DNA of 17,343 nt from Clostridiales bacterium (GCA_031271375.1 JAISVU010000018.1:1-17343), one strand, 5' to 3'; positions 1-7,141 are shown, counted from the first letter of the stretch. Numbers and translations: made by a program. The notes: a model not told the origin generated them from the sequence alone.

Positions 1-1
1 C

Positions 2-1207
2 GCGCTCTATGATATTGACGCCAAGAGGCTTGCGGAGTCGCTGACAATGCTTGAGGCAATAAACGCCAACTGCAATGAAAACAGGGCTGTTATAACTTCA
101 TATTCTGACCGCCTTGAAGCGCTGCGGGGGGCGGACTTTGTTATCAACGCCGTGCAGGTTGGCGGATACGACCCCTGCACCAAGACAGATTTCGAGATTC
201 CCAAGAAGTACGGGCTGAGGCAGACCATAGCGGACACCATCGGCATAGGCGGAATCTTCCGCGGGCTTCGCACGATTCCCGTGATGCTTGATTTCGCAGA
301 CGACATGGAAAAGGTCTGCCCAGACGCTCTCTTTATCAATTATACTAATCCGATGTCCATACTGACCGGGGCAATGCTCAGGTACACTAAGATAAAAACT
401 ATCGGGCTTTGCCACAGCGTTCAGGTATGCGCCTCAACGCTTTTGAAGAATTTCGGCCTGCCGCTGGAAGGCATTACATATAAGATCGCCGGGATAAATC
501 ATATGGGCTGGCTTCTGGAATTAAAAAGAAACGGCATAGACATTTATCCCGAGATACGAAAACTGGCGGTATCGCAAAAAGGGCCCGACAATGACCAGGT
601 CCGCCTGGAGATGCTCAGGACGTTCGGCTACTACGTCACCGAAAGCTCAGAGCATAACGCCGAGTATATGCCGTACTGGATAAAGGACAAATACCCTGGG
701 TTTATCAAACGCTTCAATATTCCGCTTGACGAGTACCCCCGCCGCTGCGAGGCTCAAATCGAAAAGTGGAACGCAATAAAAAATGAACTTGTGAACAACC
801 CCGCCCTTGACCATAGCCGCACGTCCGAGTACGCTTCCTATATCATCGAGGCCATTGTAACGAACAAGCCCTTTACGTTCGGAGGGAACGTCATTAATAA
901 CGGCCTTATCCCAAACCTTCCCCCGGAAGCCTGCGTCGAAGTGATGTGCGTCGCGGACGGCGGCGGAATAACGCCCGGTTTCGCGGGGAGGCTTCCAGAG
1001 CATCTGGCCGCGCTTAACCGCACAAATATTAATGTGCATTTGCTGACGATAGAAGCGGCGGTAACTAAGAAACGCGAAAACATATACTATGCCGCGATGC
1101 TGGATCCGCACACTGCCTCGGAGCTTTCCCTGGACGACATAAAAGATATGTGCGACGATTTAATCGAGGCTCACGGGAGCTGGCTCCCCCGGTACAGCGC
1201 TTGCTGA
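2..1207 (+). CDS. GH4 family alpha-galactosidase/alpha-glucosidase (MelA type), 5' end missing
   Basis: NAD- and divalent-metal-dependent glycoside hydrolase of family 4, expected in the cytoplasm, where it would cleave alpha-galactosides or alpha-glucosides. The frame is open from base 2, so the N-terminal NAD-binding loop lies outside the window; the ATG at base 47 is internal. Visible family motifs are NAVQVGGYD, IGIGGIFRGLRTIP, NYTNPMSI, GLCHSVQ (metal-binding Cys) and GINHMGW (metal-binding His). The C-terminal part has GLIPNLPPEACVEV, LAALNRTNINV and AAMLDPHTA, all characteristic of the MelA subgroup rather than of 6-phospho-beta-glucosidases. It ends at the usual family position (EAHGSWLPRY). 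Sugar specificity cannot be read from sequence alone. No neighbouring transporter is visible, and any partner genes must lie upstream of the window. Confidence 0.93.
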   Translation, partial: ALYDIDAKRLAESLTMLEAINANCNENRAVITSYSDRLEALRGADFVINAVQVGGYDPCTKTDFEIPKKYGLRQTIADTIGIGGIFRGLRTIPVMLDFADDMEKVCPDALFINYTNPMSILTGAMLRYTKIKTIGLCHSVQVCASTLLKNFGLPLEGITYKIAGINHMGWLLELKRNGIDIYPEIRKLAVSQKGPDNDQVRLEMLRTFGYYVTESSEHNAEYMPYWIKDKYPGFIKRFNIPLDEYPRRCEAQIEKWNAIKNELVNNPALDHSRTSEYASYIIEAIVTNKPFTFGGNVINNGLIPNLPPEACVEVMCVADGGGITPGFAGRLPEHLAALNRTNINVHLLTIEAAVTKKRENIYYAAMLDPHTASELSLDDIKDMCDDLIEAHGSWLPRYSAC

Positions 1208-1266
1208 AGCTCTTGCTGCGTATTGGTTCTGGGTTCTTCTTCCTCTTCTTTTATCTGCTCTTTATA

Positions 1267-1346
1267 ATCCTTCGCTATCGAACTCTCGTTGAGCGCAGCG
1301 CTTCGCTTGCGCTAAGGCAATACTACCGTGAACGCTCAGGATGACA
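1267..1346 (-). repeat. Palindromic dispersed-repeat-like element with expanded middle
   Basis: Read on the minus strand the element begins TGTCATCCTGAGCG and ends AGCGAAGGAT. As far as I recall, these are the two halves of a short repeat common in gut and soil Clostridia (TGTCAT-CCTGAGCG-nAGCGAAGGAT), where they normally lie almost side by side. Here about 56 bases separate them. That insert carries its own hairpin, with AGCGCA (1292-1297) pairing TGCGCT (1308-1313). The outer ATCCT/AGGAT ends are inverted. Only one copy lies in this window, so the repeat status rests on recall and is an inference. Confidence 0.4.
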
Positions 1347-1379
1347 TATACGAACAGTCATACACGTTAAAGTTGACAA

Positions 1380-1830
1380 CATTGGTTCCGTATTGCTCGC
1401 CTGTTCCCGGAACCGGGCGTGAATCCCAAGCCGCCGTTGGTTTCGGCGTCATAGCACCCCGGCGCCGCTCTCGCGGTGGCCGGAGTATCTCTTCCCCCGT
1501 TCTGAGGAAGCTGCCCCTTACAATGACGTTAGCCCGACAGAAGTACCATTGTGGGGACTGCGGGTTATCGCAAGCAAGCCGACCAACCCGGTGCCCCCGC
1601 GAAGTCCGCAGGCTTCGTGGGGTGGGAATTGGCTTGTTTCGGTTTCAGCGCTTATCGCTCGTCCCGGGTGGCCGGTGTTTTTCAAAGCGCCGGGCGAGAG
1701 GATTTTCAAAACCTCTCACCCGATGTACCCGAAACCCGTTTTTTGCAACCCATTTTCAATCTGCCGGCGCCTTCCAATTCGGCGATTTGTTCCTCCTTTT
1801 TACCGTCAACGTGATAAAGCATTCCTGTAA
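1380..1830. other. Densely structured GC-rich block, candidate structured RNA or repeat element
   Basis: Several stable stems follow one another. GGTTCCG (from 1384) can pair with CGGAACC nearby. CGCCG and CGGCG pair around 1432-1449. CCGGC-CCGC and GCGG-GCCGG pair with a TCTC loop (1459-1483). A ten-pair stem with one G-T wobble joins 1595-1604 to 1613-1622, inside CAAGCC/GGCTTG arms. GAGAGG and CCTCTC pair at 1696-1717. Such density is more than expected in spacer DNA and fits a structured RNA, a decayed ribozyme-type element, or a palindromic repeat. No domain V of a group II intron, RNase P core motif, tmRNA end or SRP motif was found on either strand, so the class is unknown and the transcribed strand is undecided. 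Confidence 0.4.
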
Positions 1831-1860
1831 TCAATGAAAATGGGGTTTGAGAAAAAGAAA

Positions 1861-1920
1861 ATCCCCCTGCTAAAATTGATGTGTGCTATCAACAACGCAC
1901 ATCAATCAAAGACGGGGGAG
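1861..1920 (+). promoter_or_regulatory. Hairpin that could mask a Shine-Dalgarno site
   Basis: ATTGATGTGTG (1875-1885) pairs over eleven positions, one of them G-U in RNA, with CGCACATCAAT (1896-1906) around a ten-base loop. Outside it CCCCC (1863-1867) faces GGGGG (1914-1918), and the latter is the ribosome site (GGGGGAG) of the ORF starting at 1930. If transcribed on +, the folded form would hide that site. No ligand-binding core resembling a known riboswitch was recognised. It could equally be a DNA-level palindrome or a terminator-like relic. Confidence 0.4.
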
Positions 1921-1929
1921 ATTCAACAA

Positions 1930-2070
1930 ATGATAAACCGCATAAACCAGCGATTAGAGGAACGCCCCTTAACCGTGTATAGAGGTCAAGGGGCTTGGAA
2001 CGCAGGCGTCCCGGTAGTTACTGCAATATGGTATAAGGATCAACAGGCACGTCGTCTTTCTGGACGGTGA
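1930..2070 (+). CDS. Small ORF of 46 codons behind a strong ribosome site
   Basis: ATG at 1930 is preceded by GGGGGAG with ten bases of spacing. The predicted peptide starts MINRINQRLEERPLTVYRGQ, with a charged amphipathic first half. Its last 53 bases overlap, head-on, the end of the SpoIIQ-like gene, and the second half does not look like a conserved protein. It may be a true short peptide, the front end of a broken gene, or chance. Nothing in it identifies a family. The hairpin just upstream is the main reason to list it. Confidence 0.22.
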   Translation: MINRINQRLEERPLTVYRGQGAWNAGVPVVTAIWYKDQQARRLSGR

Positions 2071-2977
2071 ATGCCAAATGGGAGCCGAGCTGCGAACTGA
2101 ACATGGAGGGGGTCCCGACTTCTCCGATGGACTGGCCTTTTTCGACTACATCCCCAACCTGAACCAGGACACTGTCCTGGAGCTGGCTGTATGTAGTCAT
2201 CCAACCGTTGCCATGATCGACGACTACAGTCCTGCCGTTTTCTCTTGTGGTGAATACATCCGTTATCGTACCCGCCGCTGCCGCTTTGACGGGCGCGGTT
2301 TCCATCGCGCTTATGCAGATATTGTTGTTGGTGCGGTACTGTTCGAGGGTCGGATCGTAAACCAGGTGATCGACGCTGTATTTCATCACTATATCGCCCA
2401 GGACGGGCCATGCCATGCTTTCAGTCAGTTCATCAAAGGGCAGATACGAGCTGCCGGTAGGGGTTGGTTCAGGAGGCGCGGGGGGCTCCGGCGTTGGCTG
2501 GGATCTGCGCCAGGCTTCCAGGTCTTCTTCGTTGGACAGCGGCTGGCCGTCTGCTCCGGCTTCCGCGTTCGGGTCTATACTTGGGTCGGTCCCGCCCTCT
2601 GATAGCTGTTCACCGGCAGAGGAATATACATCGTCCTCGGGCGGTTCGTAGGGTTCAATACCCGTTTGGGCGCCGTCTTGGTTCAGCGGCGGGTCTGCGG
2701 CCTGCCCCGGTTCGTCTCCCGAGGACACCGCCTGGCTGTCTCCGTCAAGGCCGCTGGCGCCCTCATCGGGGTTAAGGGCCTGTTCAAAGTCCAGCGGCTC
2801 CTGGACGACACCCGGTTCGGCGCCGTCTTCCACAGGCTTGGGCCTAAAGTTGTTATAGCCGATGATGACCGCCAGAACAAGCATCACGCCCACGCAGGAG
2901 TACAGCGCCGCGTAGAATCCTTTGTGTCTTATAACCTTCGCCTTCTTTCCGCCTTTCGGCTTGTAATCGTCATTCAT
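2018..2977 (-). CDS. SpoIIQ-like forespore membrane protein, degenerate LytM/M23 domain
   Basis: Membrane-anchored LytM-domain protein of 319 residues. In spore formers SpoIIQ sits in the forespore membrane and binds SpoIIIAH of the mother cell, joining the two cells during engulfment. Here a basic N-terminus is followed by one membrane segment (about 21-41), an acidic, Pro/Gly-rich linker (about 45-178) and an M23-type fold (about 190-319). The usual H-x-x-x-D metal motif is replaced around 217-221 (NNNIC), the usual YxHL reads YSQL (263-266) and H-x-H reads HLA (300-302), so it is probably not an active peptidase. The start is the ATG with GGAGGTG eight bases upstream, not the ATG 33 bases earlier, which lacks a site. 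A forespore-type promoter lies directly upstream. The assignment to SpoIIQ itself is inferred; other sporulation LytM proteins remain possible. Confidence 0.78.
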   Translation of the reverse strand: MNDDYKPKGGKKAKVIRHKGFYAALYSCVGVMLVLAVIIGYNNFRPKPVEDGAEPGVVQEPLDFEQALNPDEGASGLDGDSQAVSSGDEPGQAADPPLNQDGAQTGIEPYEPPEDDVYSSAGEQLSEGGTDPSIDPNAEAGADGQPLSNEEDLEAWRRSQPTPEPPAPPEPTPTGSSYLPFDELTESMAWPVLGDIVMKYSVDHLVYDPTLEQYRTNNNICISAMETAPVKAAAAGTITDVFTTRENGRTVVVDHGNGWMTTYSQLQDSVLVQVGDVVEKGQSIGEVGTPSMFSSQLGSHLAFTVQKDDVPVDPYTILQ

Positions 2978-2997
2978 TTGTGAAACACCTCCAGCAG

Positions 2998-3027
2998 TAG
3001 TATGCCCCAATAAATTTCCTGTTATTC
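2998..3027 (-). promoter_or_regulatory. Sigma-F/sigma-G type promoter for the SpoIIQ-like gene
   Basis: On the minus strand GAATA (3027-3023) is followed after 18 bases by CATACTA (3004-2998), matching the Bacillus sigma-G consensus GHATR-N18-CATnHTA. The overlapping GGGCATACTA (3007-2998) matches the sigma-F -10 consensus GGnnAnAHTR, with GAATA 15 bases upstream fitting four of five positions of GYATA. The resulting leader would be short, starting close to the ribosome site. In Bacillus, spoIIQ is a sigma-F gene, so site and product agree. Confidence 0.72.
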
Positions 3028-3079
3028 ACTATATTTCCAAAAAATATAAACAAATTGTGAACGAAAAGGGGTTATCATT

Positions 3080-3718
3080 TTGAACAACGGAATTAAAAAG
3101 CATATTATCTGGGACTTCGACGGCACCCTCTTTGACACATATTCCGTTCAAGCGCGGGCTATGAGGGATGTATTAAAGGAATATTACGACGTCATTGAAG
3201 ATGCGGCGCTGATAGAATCAAAGATGCTCGTCACGATGTCTCACGCACTCAAATTTTTTATTGAAGAGCGCTGTCTCGGCCCCGAATTTGAAACACGGTT
3301 CTATGAACGCGCGAGGGATTATGAGCTCGAACACGCGAAGCCCTTCGACGGCGTTAAAGAGCTGCTGGATTTAATCTGCCGATACGCGGGAAGGAATTAC
3401 TTGCATACCCACAGAGGCGCGTCGGCCTTTGCTTTGATGGATAAATATCAACTGAAGCGGTATTTTACGGATTTTGTTACCGGGGAGGATAACTTTCCCA
3501 GAAAACCCGATCCGGCGGGCTTGCTATTCATGATGAATAAGCACGGCATTGACAAGCCCGACGCCATTATGATAGGCGACAGGGAGCTGGACGTTCAAGC
3601 CGCGAGGAACGCCGGTATTGCCTCATGCCTGATAACACATGGTAATGAATCCCATACGGACGCGGATTACACCGCTTTTGAACTAAATGATGTGGTGGAA
3701 TTTTGCTTGCGCTTATGA
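3080..3718 (+). CDS. HAD superfamily hydrolase, subfamily IA phosphatase
   Basis: Cytoplasmic phosphatase-type protein of 212 residues, the common length of phosphoglycolate-phosphatase-like HAD enzymes. Motif I is DFDGTLFDT (nucleophile Asp12, acid/base Asp14), motif II the Thr in LHTHRG, motif III the Lys in RKPDP and motif IV IGDRELD. A helical cap follows motif I as in subfamily IA. The start is a TTG with AAAAGGGG about eight bases upstream; no in-frame ATG fits. It is transcribed away from the SpoIIQ-like gene. The promoter of the next operon overlaps its stop codon, so it may be a separate unit. The substrate is unknown. Confidence 0.9.
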   Translation: MNNGIKKHIIWDFDGTLFDTYSVQARAMRDVLKEYYDVIEDAALIESKMLVTMSHALKFFIEERCLGPEFETRFYERARDYELEHAKPFDGVKELLDLICRYAGRNYLHTHRGASAFALMDKYQLKRYFTDFVTGEDNFPRKPDPAGLLFMMNKHGIDKPDAIMIGDRELDVQAARNAGIASCLITHGNESHTDADYTAFELNDVVEFCLRL

Positions 3719-3724
3719 TATAAT
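3696..3724 (+). promoter_or_regulatory. Extended -10 promoter before the oxidase operon
   Basis: TGATATAAT (3716-3724) is a perfect extended -10 element whose TG lies in the stop codon of the HAD gene. The -35 region (TGGAAT, 3696-3701) is weak, as usual for extended -10 promoters. Transcription would start near 3731, some 30 bases before the TTG start of the 2Fe-2S protein. Confidence 0.5.
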
Positions 3725-3760
3725 TGTTATCGCATTTTACTTAGGAAAGGGGACAGCCCA

Positions 3761-4066
3761 TTGAGAATCAACACCCACCCCATTCTGGAATTCAAGCGGG
3801 GAGCCGCGGTTACGATTACCTTTGACGGAAAGCCTATTGAAGCCCGCGATAACGAGACTATCGCCGTGGCCCTCCACGCCGCCGGAATCAGGAACATTGG
3901 CCGCAGTATGAACCTGCACCGGGACAGGGGCCTGTTCTGCGCCATCGGCAACTGCTCCTCCTGCATGATGATTGTGGACGGAGTGCCCAATGTGCGGACA
4001 TGCCTTGAGCTGTGCAGGGACGGGATGACTGTGGAAACCCAGCATGATAAGGGGGTTCTTGCGTGA
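3761..4066 (+). CDS. (2Fe-2S)-binding small subunit of an amine/amino-acid dehydrogenase
   Basis: Small protein of 101 residues carrying one plant-type [2Fe-2S] cluster, with Cys spaced C-x4-C-x2-C (LFCAIGNCSSC) and a fourth Cys in VRTC. It corresponds to HcnA, to the N-terminal domain of sarcosine oxidase alpha, and to small subunits of opine and hydroxyproline dehydrogenases. There it passes electrons from the flavin subunits. The start is TTG with AGGAAAGGGG upstream. Its stop overlaps the GTG start of the next gene (GTGA), so translation of the two is probably coupled. First gene of the four-gene operon. Confidence 0.88.
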   Translation: MRINTHPILEFKRGAAVTITFDGKPIEARDNETIAVALHAAGIRNIGRSMNLHRDRGLFCAIGNCSSCMMIVDGVPNVRTCLELCRDGMTVETQHDKGVLA

Positions 4067-5160
4067 TAAAGACAGACCTTTTGGTCATTGGCGCGGGGCC
4101 TGCCGGGTTGTGCGCCGCTGTCGCCGCCGGGGAATCCGGCAAGGATGTTCTAATCCTGGAGCGGAGCCATACCCCGGGTGGGCAGCTGGTTAAGCAGACC
4201 CATATGTTCTTCGGCTCCGAGAAGCAGCACGCGGCCACAAGAGGCTTCGACATAGCCTCTATCTTGTTGGACAAGCTGAACGCCATGTCCAATGTCCGCA
4301 TGGTAACGAATGCCACCGTCCTTGCCGCTTACGACGACGGGCTGTGGACAGCGGACATATTGGGAAAATATGAAAAGATAATGCCGCAGGCCGTGGTATG
4401 CGCCACCGGCGCTAACGAAAAGTCGCTGGCCTTCCCCGGATGCGACCTCCCAGGGGTATACGGCGCCGGAGCGGTGCAGACGCTGATGAACCAGTACGGC
4501 GTCCTCCCCGCGGAGCGGGCCGTAATGCTGGGGGCCGGGAATATCGGGCTTATCGTCAGCTATCAGCTGCTCCAGGCTGGGGTAAAAGTCCTTGCGGTCG
4601 CGGAAGGCTCCGCAAGGATAGGCGGATATCTTGTCCACGCGGCGAAGCTGCGCCGGATGGGGGTTCCGATAATGACGGCGCATACGGTCAAAGCCGCCTA
4701 TGGGAAAGAAAGCCTGGAGGCCGTGACGTTATGGGCTTTGGACGATAAATGGCAGGGCATACCTGGAACCGAGATTACATACAGAGCCGACACCCTCTGC
4801 GTCGCCGTTGGCCTGTCGCCGCTCTCGGAGCTGCTGTGGCAGGCGGGCTGCAAGATGCTTTATGTCCCGGCTCTCGGCGGTCATGTGCCTTACAGGGATG
4901 ATAATTTGAGGACGTCGCTTCCGCATATCTTCGTCGCCGGGGACGCCGCAGGGGTGGAGGAAGCCTCCAGTGCGATGGTTGAAGGAACGCTGGCGGGGTT
5001 ATCTGCCGCCGAATACTTAAACGCGGCCCCGGCGGATATAAAGGAACGCAAAAACGACTGCCTTTCACAGCTAGCCCAGCTCCGCAGCGGGCATGTAGGC
5101 GAACGTATCAGCGCCGGGCTTGAGCTTGCGCGTATAAAGGAGGCGGCGGGCATATGCTAG
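4063..5160 (+). CDS. FAD/NAD(P)-dependent oxidoreductase subunit (HcnB/OoxA/PDH-alpha type)
   Basis: Two-dinucleotide-domain flavoprotein of 365 residues. The FAD-binding motif GAGPAG is near residues 9-14, a second Rossmann motif GAGNIG near 157-162 would bind NAD(P), and the late FAD signature IFVAGDAAGVEEASSAMVEG closes the fold. In homologous complexes (HCN synthase HcnB, opine oxidase OoxA, dye-linked proline dehydrogenase alpha) this subunit re-oxidises the complex. Many of those carry a BFD-type [2Fe-2S] domain at their C-terminus; here it is absent and appears in the next gene instead. GTG start overlapping the previous stop; the end overlaps the next start by 7 bases. Confidence 0.9.
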   Translation: MIKTDLLVIGAGPAGLCAAVAAGESGKDVLILERSHTPGGQLVKQTHMFFGSEKQHAATRGFDIASILLDKLNAMSNVRMVTNATVLAAYDDGLWTADILGKYEKIMPQAVVCATGANEKSLAFPGCDLPGVYGAGAVQTLMNQYGVLPAERAVMLGAGNIGLIVSYQLLQAGVKVLAVAEGSARIGGYLVHAAKLRRMGVPIMTAHTVKAAYGKESLEAVTLWALDDKWQGIPGTEITYRADTLCVAVGLSPLSELLWQAGCKMLYVPALGGHVPYRDDNLRTSLPHIFVAGDAAGVEEASSAMVEGTLAGLSAAEYLNAAPADIKERKNDCLSQLAQLRSGHVGERISAGLELARIKEAAGIC

Positions 5161-5963
5161 AACAAACCGGAATTCCCGAGGCAAGCGACATTAACGGTGT
5201 CTTCCCCAGCGATGAAAGATTGGCAAAGGGGCCGGTCGCGGTAATAGAATGCTTCCAGCGCATACCCTGCAACCCTTGCTCCACGGCTTGCCGGAGGGGC
5301 GCGATTGAAGCGTTTGACGACATCAATGACCTGCCTAAGGTGAACCACGAAAAATGCAATGGCTGCAGCCTCTGTGTTTCGCGCTGCCCGGGCCTTGCCA
5401 TTATGGTGGTGGATATGACGTATGCGGAGGATAAGGCGCTGCTGAAGCTGCCTTACGAATTCGCGCCGCTGCCCGAGGAAGGCTCATCAGTAACAGCGCT
5501 GAACCGGGCCGGGGAAGCGGTAGGCGAAGCCCTGGTGGTTAAGGTGCAGAATACCCCGGCGCTGGACAAGACGCCGCTCGTTTCAATAGCCGTGGCTAAG
5601 GATTTAGCGCGTACCGTGCGTAACTTCCGGGTAACGGACGATACAAGCGCGGAATCCCCCGGAATCCTTAGGGGCGACGAAGCGCCGTCGCCAATGGTCT
5701 GCCGCTGTAATGACCTTGATCTGGATAACATAAGGGATTTGATGAAAAAAGGTTTTACCTCTATAGATGAAATAAAACGGGTAAGCAGGCTGGGCATGGG
5801 GCCTTGCCAGGGCAGGAACTGTATACCGCTGGTGCTGGGCGAGCTTTCCCGGTTCTTGGGCAAGCCTGTGTCCGAGCTGGATCCCGGCACTTACAGGCCG
5901 GTTGTAAAGAGCGTCAGTCTCGGCGCTGTGGCGGAATACGACGGGGAGGCGCTGACGGAATAA
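5154..5963 (+). CDS. Ferredoxin-type subunit fused to a BFD-like [2Fe-2S] domain
   Basis: Iron-sulfur protein of 269 residues with two parts. The N-terminal part has a ferredoxin fold with C33, then C39-x2-C42-x3-C46, and a classic C68-x2-C71-x2-C74-x3-C78-P [4Fe-4S] motif. The first set has unusual spacing, so a second 4Fe-4S cluster is likely but not certain. The C-terminal part (about 180-230) is a bacterioferritin-associated-ferredoxin-like domain with C183-x-C185 and C218-x4-C223. It would carry electrons between the FAD subunits and an outside acceptor. It starts inside the 3' end of the preceding gene, after AAAGGAGG, and its TAA overlaps the next ATG (TAATG). Confidence 0.88.
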   Translation: MLEQTGIPEASDINGVFPSDERLAKGPVAVIECFQRIPCNPCSTACRRGAIEAFDDINDLPKVNHEKCNGCSLCVSRCPGLAIMVVDMTYAEDKALLKLPYEFAPLPEEGSSVTALNRAGEAVGEALVVKVQNTPALDKTPLVSIAVAKDLARTVRNFRVTDDTSAESPGILRGDEAPSPMVCRCNDLDLDNIRDLMKKGFTSIDEIKRVSRLGMGPCQGRNCIPLVLGELSRFLGKPVSELDPGTYRPVVKSVSLGAVAEYDGEALTE

Positions 5964-7111
5964 TGAATAAGACGGCAGATATCGTAATAATCGGCGGAGG
6001 CGTCTCCGGCTGCTCGATCGGTTACTACCTGTTAAAAAACGGAGCGAAGAATGTCGTAATCCTGGAGCGGGACTATCTCTCCGCCGGGGCCACGGGCCGC
6101 TGCGGGGCGGGTATACGCCAGCAATGGGGCCTAGAGCTTAACTGCCGGATGTCGAAGTTCTCCTGCGAGTTCTTCGAGAACGCGGTAAGCGAGCTGGAGT
6201 TCGACGGGGACGTGGAATTCCACCAGGGCGGATACCTTCTGCTGATAAGCGCCGAGGCGGAGCTGGAGCAGATGAAGAAGAACATCGCCCTGCAAAACAG
6301 CCTCGGCATAGCGTCGCGACTGATAACCTTAGATGAGGCGAAGGAAATCGTCCCGTATCTCAATACCGATAACCTGCTTGCGGCGGCGTTTCATCAAAAA
6401 GACGGGCATCTTAACCCGTTCCATACAACGCAAGCCTTCGCGGAGGCCTTCAAGCGCCTGGGCGGCGTGATCGAGACCCGCACCGCCGTAACGGGCGTCA
6501 CTGTCTCAAACGGCAGAATAACCGGGGTTGAGACGGACAAGGGAACCATCCAGACCGGAACCGTCGTGAACGCCGCCGGGGGTTATGCCCAGGGAATAGC
6601 GAAAATGGCCGGGGTAGAGCTGCCGCTCTATTCCGAACGGCATAACATATTGGTTACGGAGCCGGTGGAACCGCTGCTTGCCCCTATGGTGATGAGCTTT
6701 TCGCTGAATCTTTACTGTCAGCAATCCCCACACGGCTCCTTCGTCATGGGGCGCACGGACGACAGCCAGCCTCGGGATCTGCGCGTGAGCGCCTACAGCG
6801 GCTTCCCCGAGCTAATGTCCCGCTCCGTCACCGGGCTTATGCCGCCGCTCAAAAACCTGCGTATGCTGCGGCAATGGGCCGGACTATACAATATGTCGCC
6901 GGACAAAGCCGCGATATACTGCGAAGCGCCGAACGTCAGCGGTTTCTACACCGCCGCAGGCTTCTCCGGCCACGGGTTTATGATGGCTCCCGCTACCGGG
7001 CAGTCTATGACGGAGCTGATACTGGGGCTTACGCCTACGCTTCCCTGGCCCAAGATGGGGCTTGACCGCTTTGAAACCGGGGAGCTGCTGCTGGAGCCGT
7101 CGGTGGTATAG
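5963..7111 (+). CDS. FAD-dependent amine/amino-acid dehydrogenase, catalytic subunit (DAO family)
   Basis: DAO-superfamily flavoprotein of 382 residues, the expected substrate-oxidising subunit. It starts with the FAD-binding motif IIGGGVSGCSIGYYL and has the typical LSAGATGRCGAGIRQQWG loop, a substrate domain in the middle and the closing signature YTAAGFSGHGFMMAPATG. Relatives are sarcosine oxidase beta, HcnC, opine oxidase OoxB, proline dehydrogenase beta and D-hydroxyproline dehydrogenase. All take a secondary or primary amine next to a carboxylate, so glycine, sarcosine, proline, hydroxyproline or opines are all possible. The ATG overlapping the previous stop is chosen; the frame is open further upstream, inside the ferredoxin gene. 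Last gene of the operon. A repeat begins directly after its stop. Confidence 0.9.
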   Translation: MNKTADIVIIGGGVSGCSIGYYLLKNGAKNVVILERDYLSAGATGRCGAGIRQQWGLELNCRMSKFSCEFFENAVSELEFDGDVEFHQGGYLLLISAEAELEQMKKNIALQNSLGIASRLITLDEAKEIVPYLNTDNLLAAAFHQKDGHLNPFHTTQAFAEAFKRLGGVIETRTAVTGVTVSNGRITGVETDKGTIQTGTVVNAAGGYAQGIAKMAGVELPLYSERHNILVTEPVEPLLAPMVMSFSLNLYCQQSPHGSFVMGRTDDSQPRDLRVSAYSGFPELMSRSVTGLMPPLKNLRMLRQWAGLYNMSPDKAAIYCEAPNVSGFYTAAGFSGHGFMMAPATGQSMTELILGLTPTLPWPKMGLDRFETGELLLEPSVV

Positions 7112-7141
7112 GGCCGAGAGCCGAGAGCCCAGATAGTTACT
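7112..7141 (+). repeat. GAGCCGAGAGCCCAGATAGTTA repeat, copy 1
   Basis: Runs from the base after the dehydrogenase stop. It shares the core CCGAGAGCCCAGATAGTTA with copy 2 and, in reverse complement, a CTATCTGGGCTCTCGG-like core with copies 3 and 4. Confidence 0.75.

Larger units (their letters stand above)
1208..2017. other. Long intergenic region rich in hairpins and repeats
   Basis: About 800 bases between the GH4 gene and the convergent SpoIIQ-like gene. Open frames exist here (for example 1328-1837 on +), but they lack ribosome sites, recognisable motifs and protein-like composition. The stretch holds a palindromic repeat (1267-1346), a block of strong stems (1380-1720) and a long hairpin before a small ORF (1861-1930), listed separately. 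A 38-codon minus-strand ORF (1706-1822) reads plausibly as protein but has only an AGGA placed too close to its ATG. No clear T-tailed terminator was seen directly after the GH4 stop. Confidence 0.6.

Noticed and set aside
647..1111. Long minus-strand frame inside the GH4 gene
   Set aside because: Shadow of the well-supported plus-strand gene with no ribosome site.
1706..1822. Minus-strand ORF of 38 codons
   Set aside because: Peptide looks plausible, but the AGGA is only about one base from the ATG and the stop lies in a hairpin; no family seen.
1380..1830. Group II intron, RNase P RNA, tmRNA or SRP RNA
   Set aside because: None of the core motifs (domain V, GAGGAAAGTCC, tmRNA ends, SRP GGAA loop region) was found on either strand, and there is no reverse transcriptase.
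1328..1837. Open plus frame of 169 codons
   Set aside because: No ribosome site, Arg/Pro/Cys-rich composition without motifs, and it runs through strong hairpins; open mainly because of high GC.
2012..2021. TAGTTACTGC also found at 7134-7143
   Set aside because: A ten-base match without similarity in the flanks is likely chance and not a further repeat copy.
3761..7111. Hydrogen cyanide synthase hcnABC
   Set aside because: The architecture is shared by sarcosine, opine, proline and hydroxyproline dehydrogenases; nothing visible fixes glycine as substrate, so no gene symbols were given.
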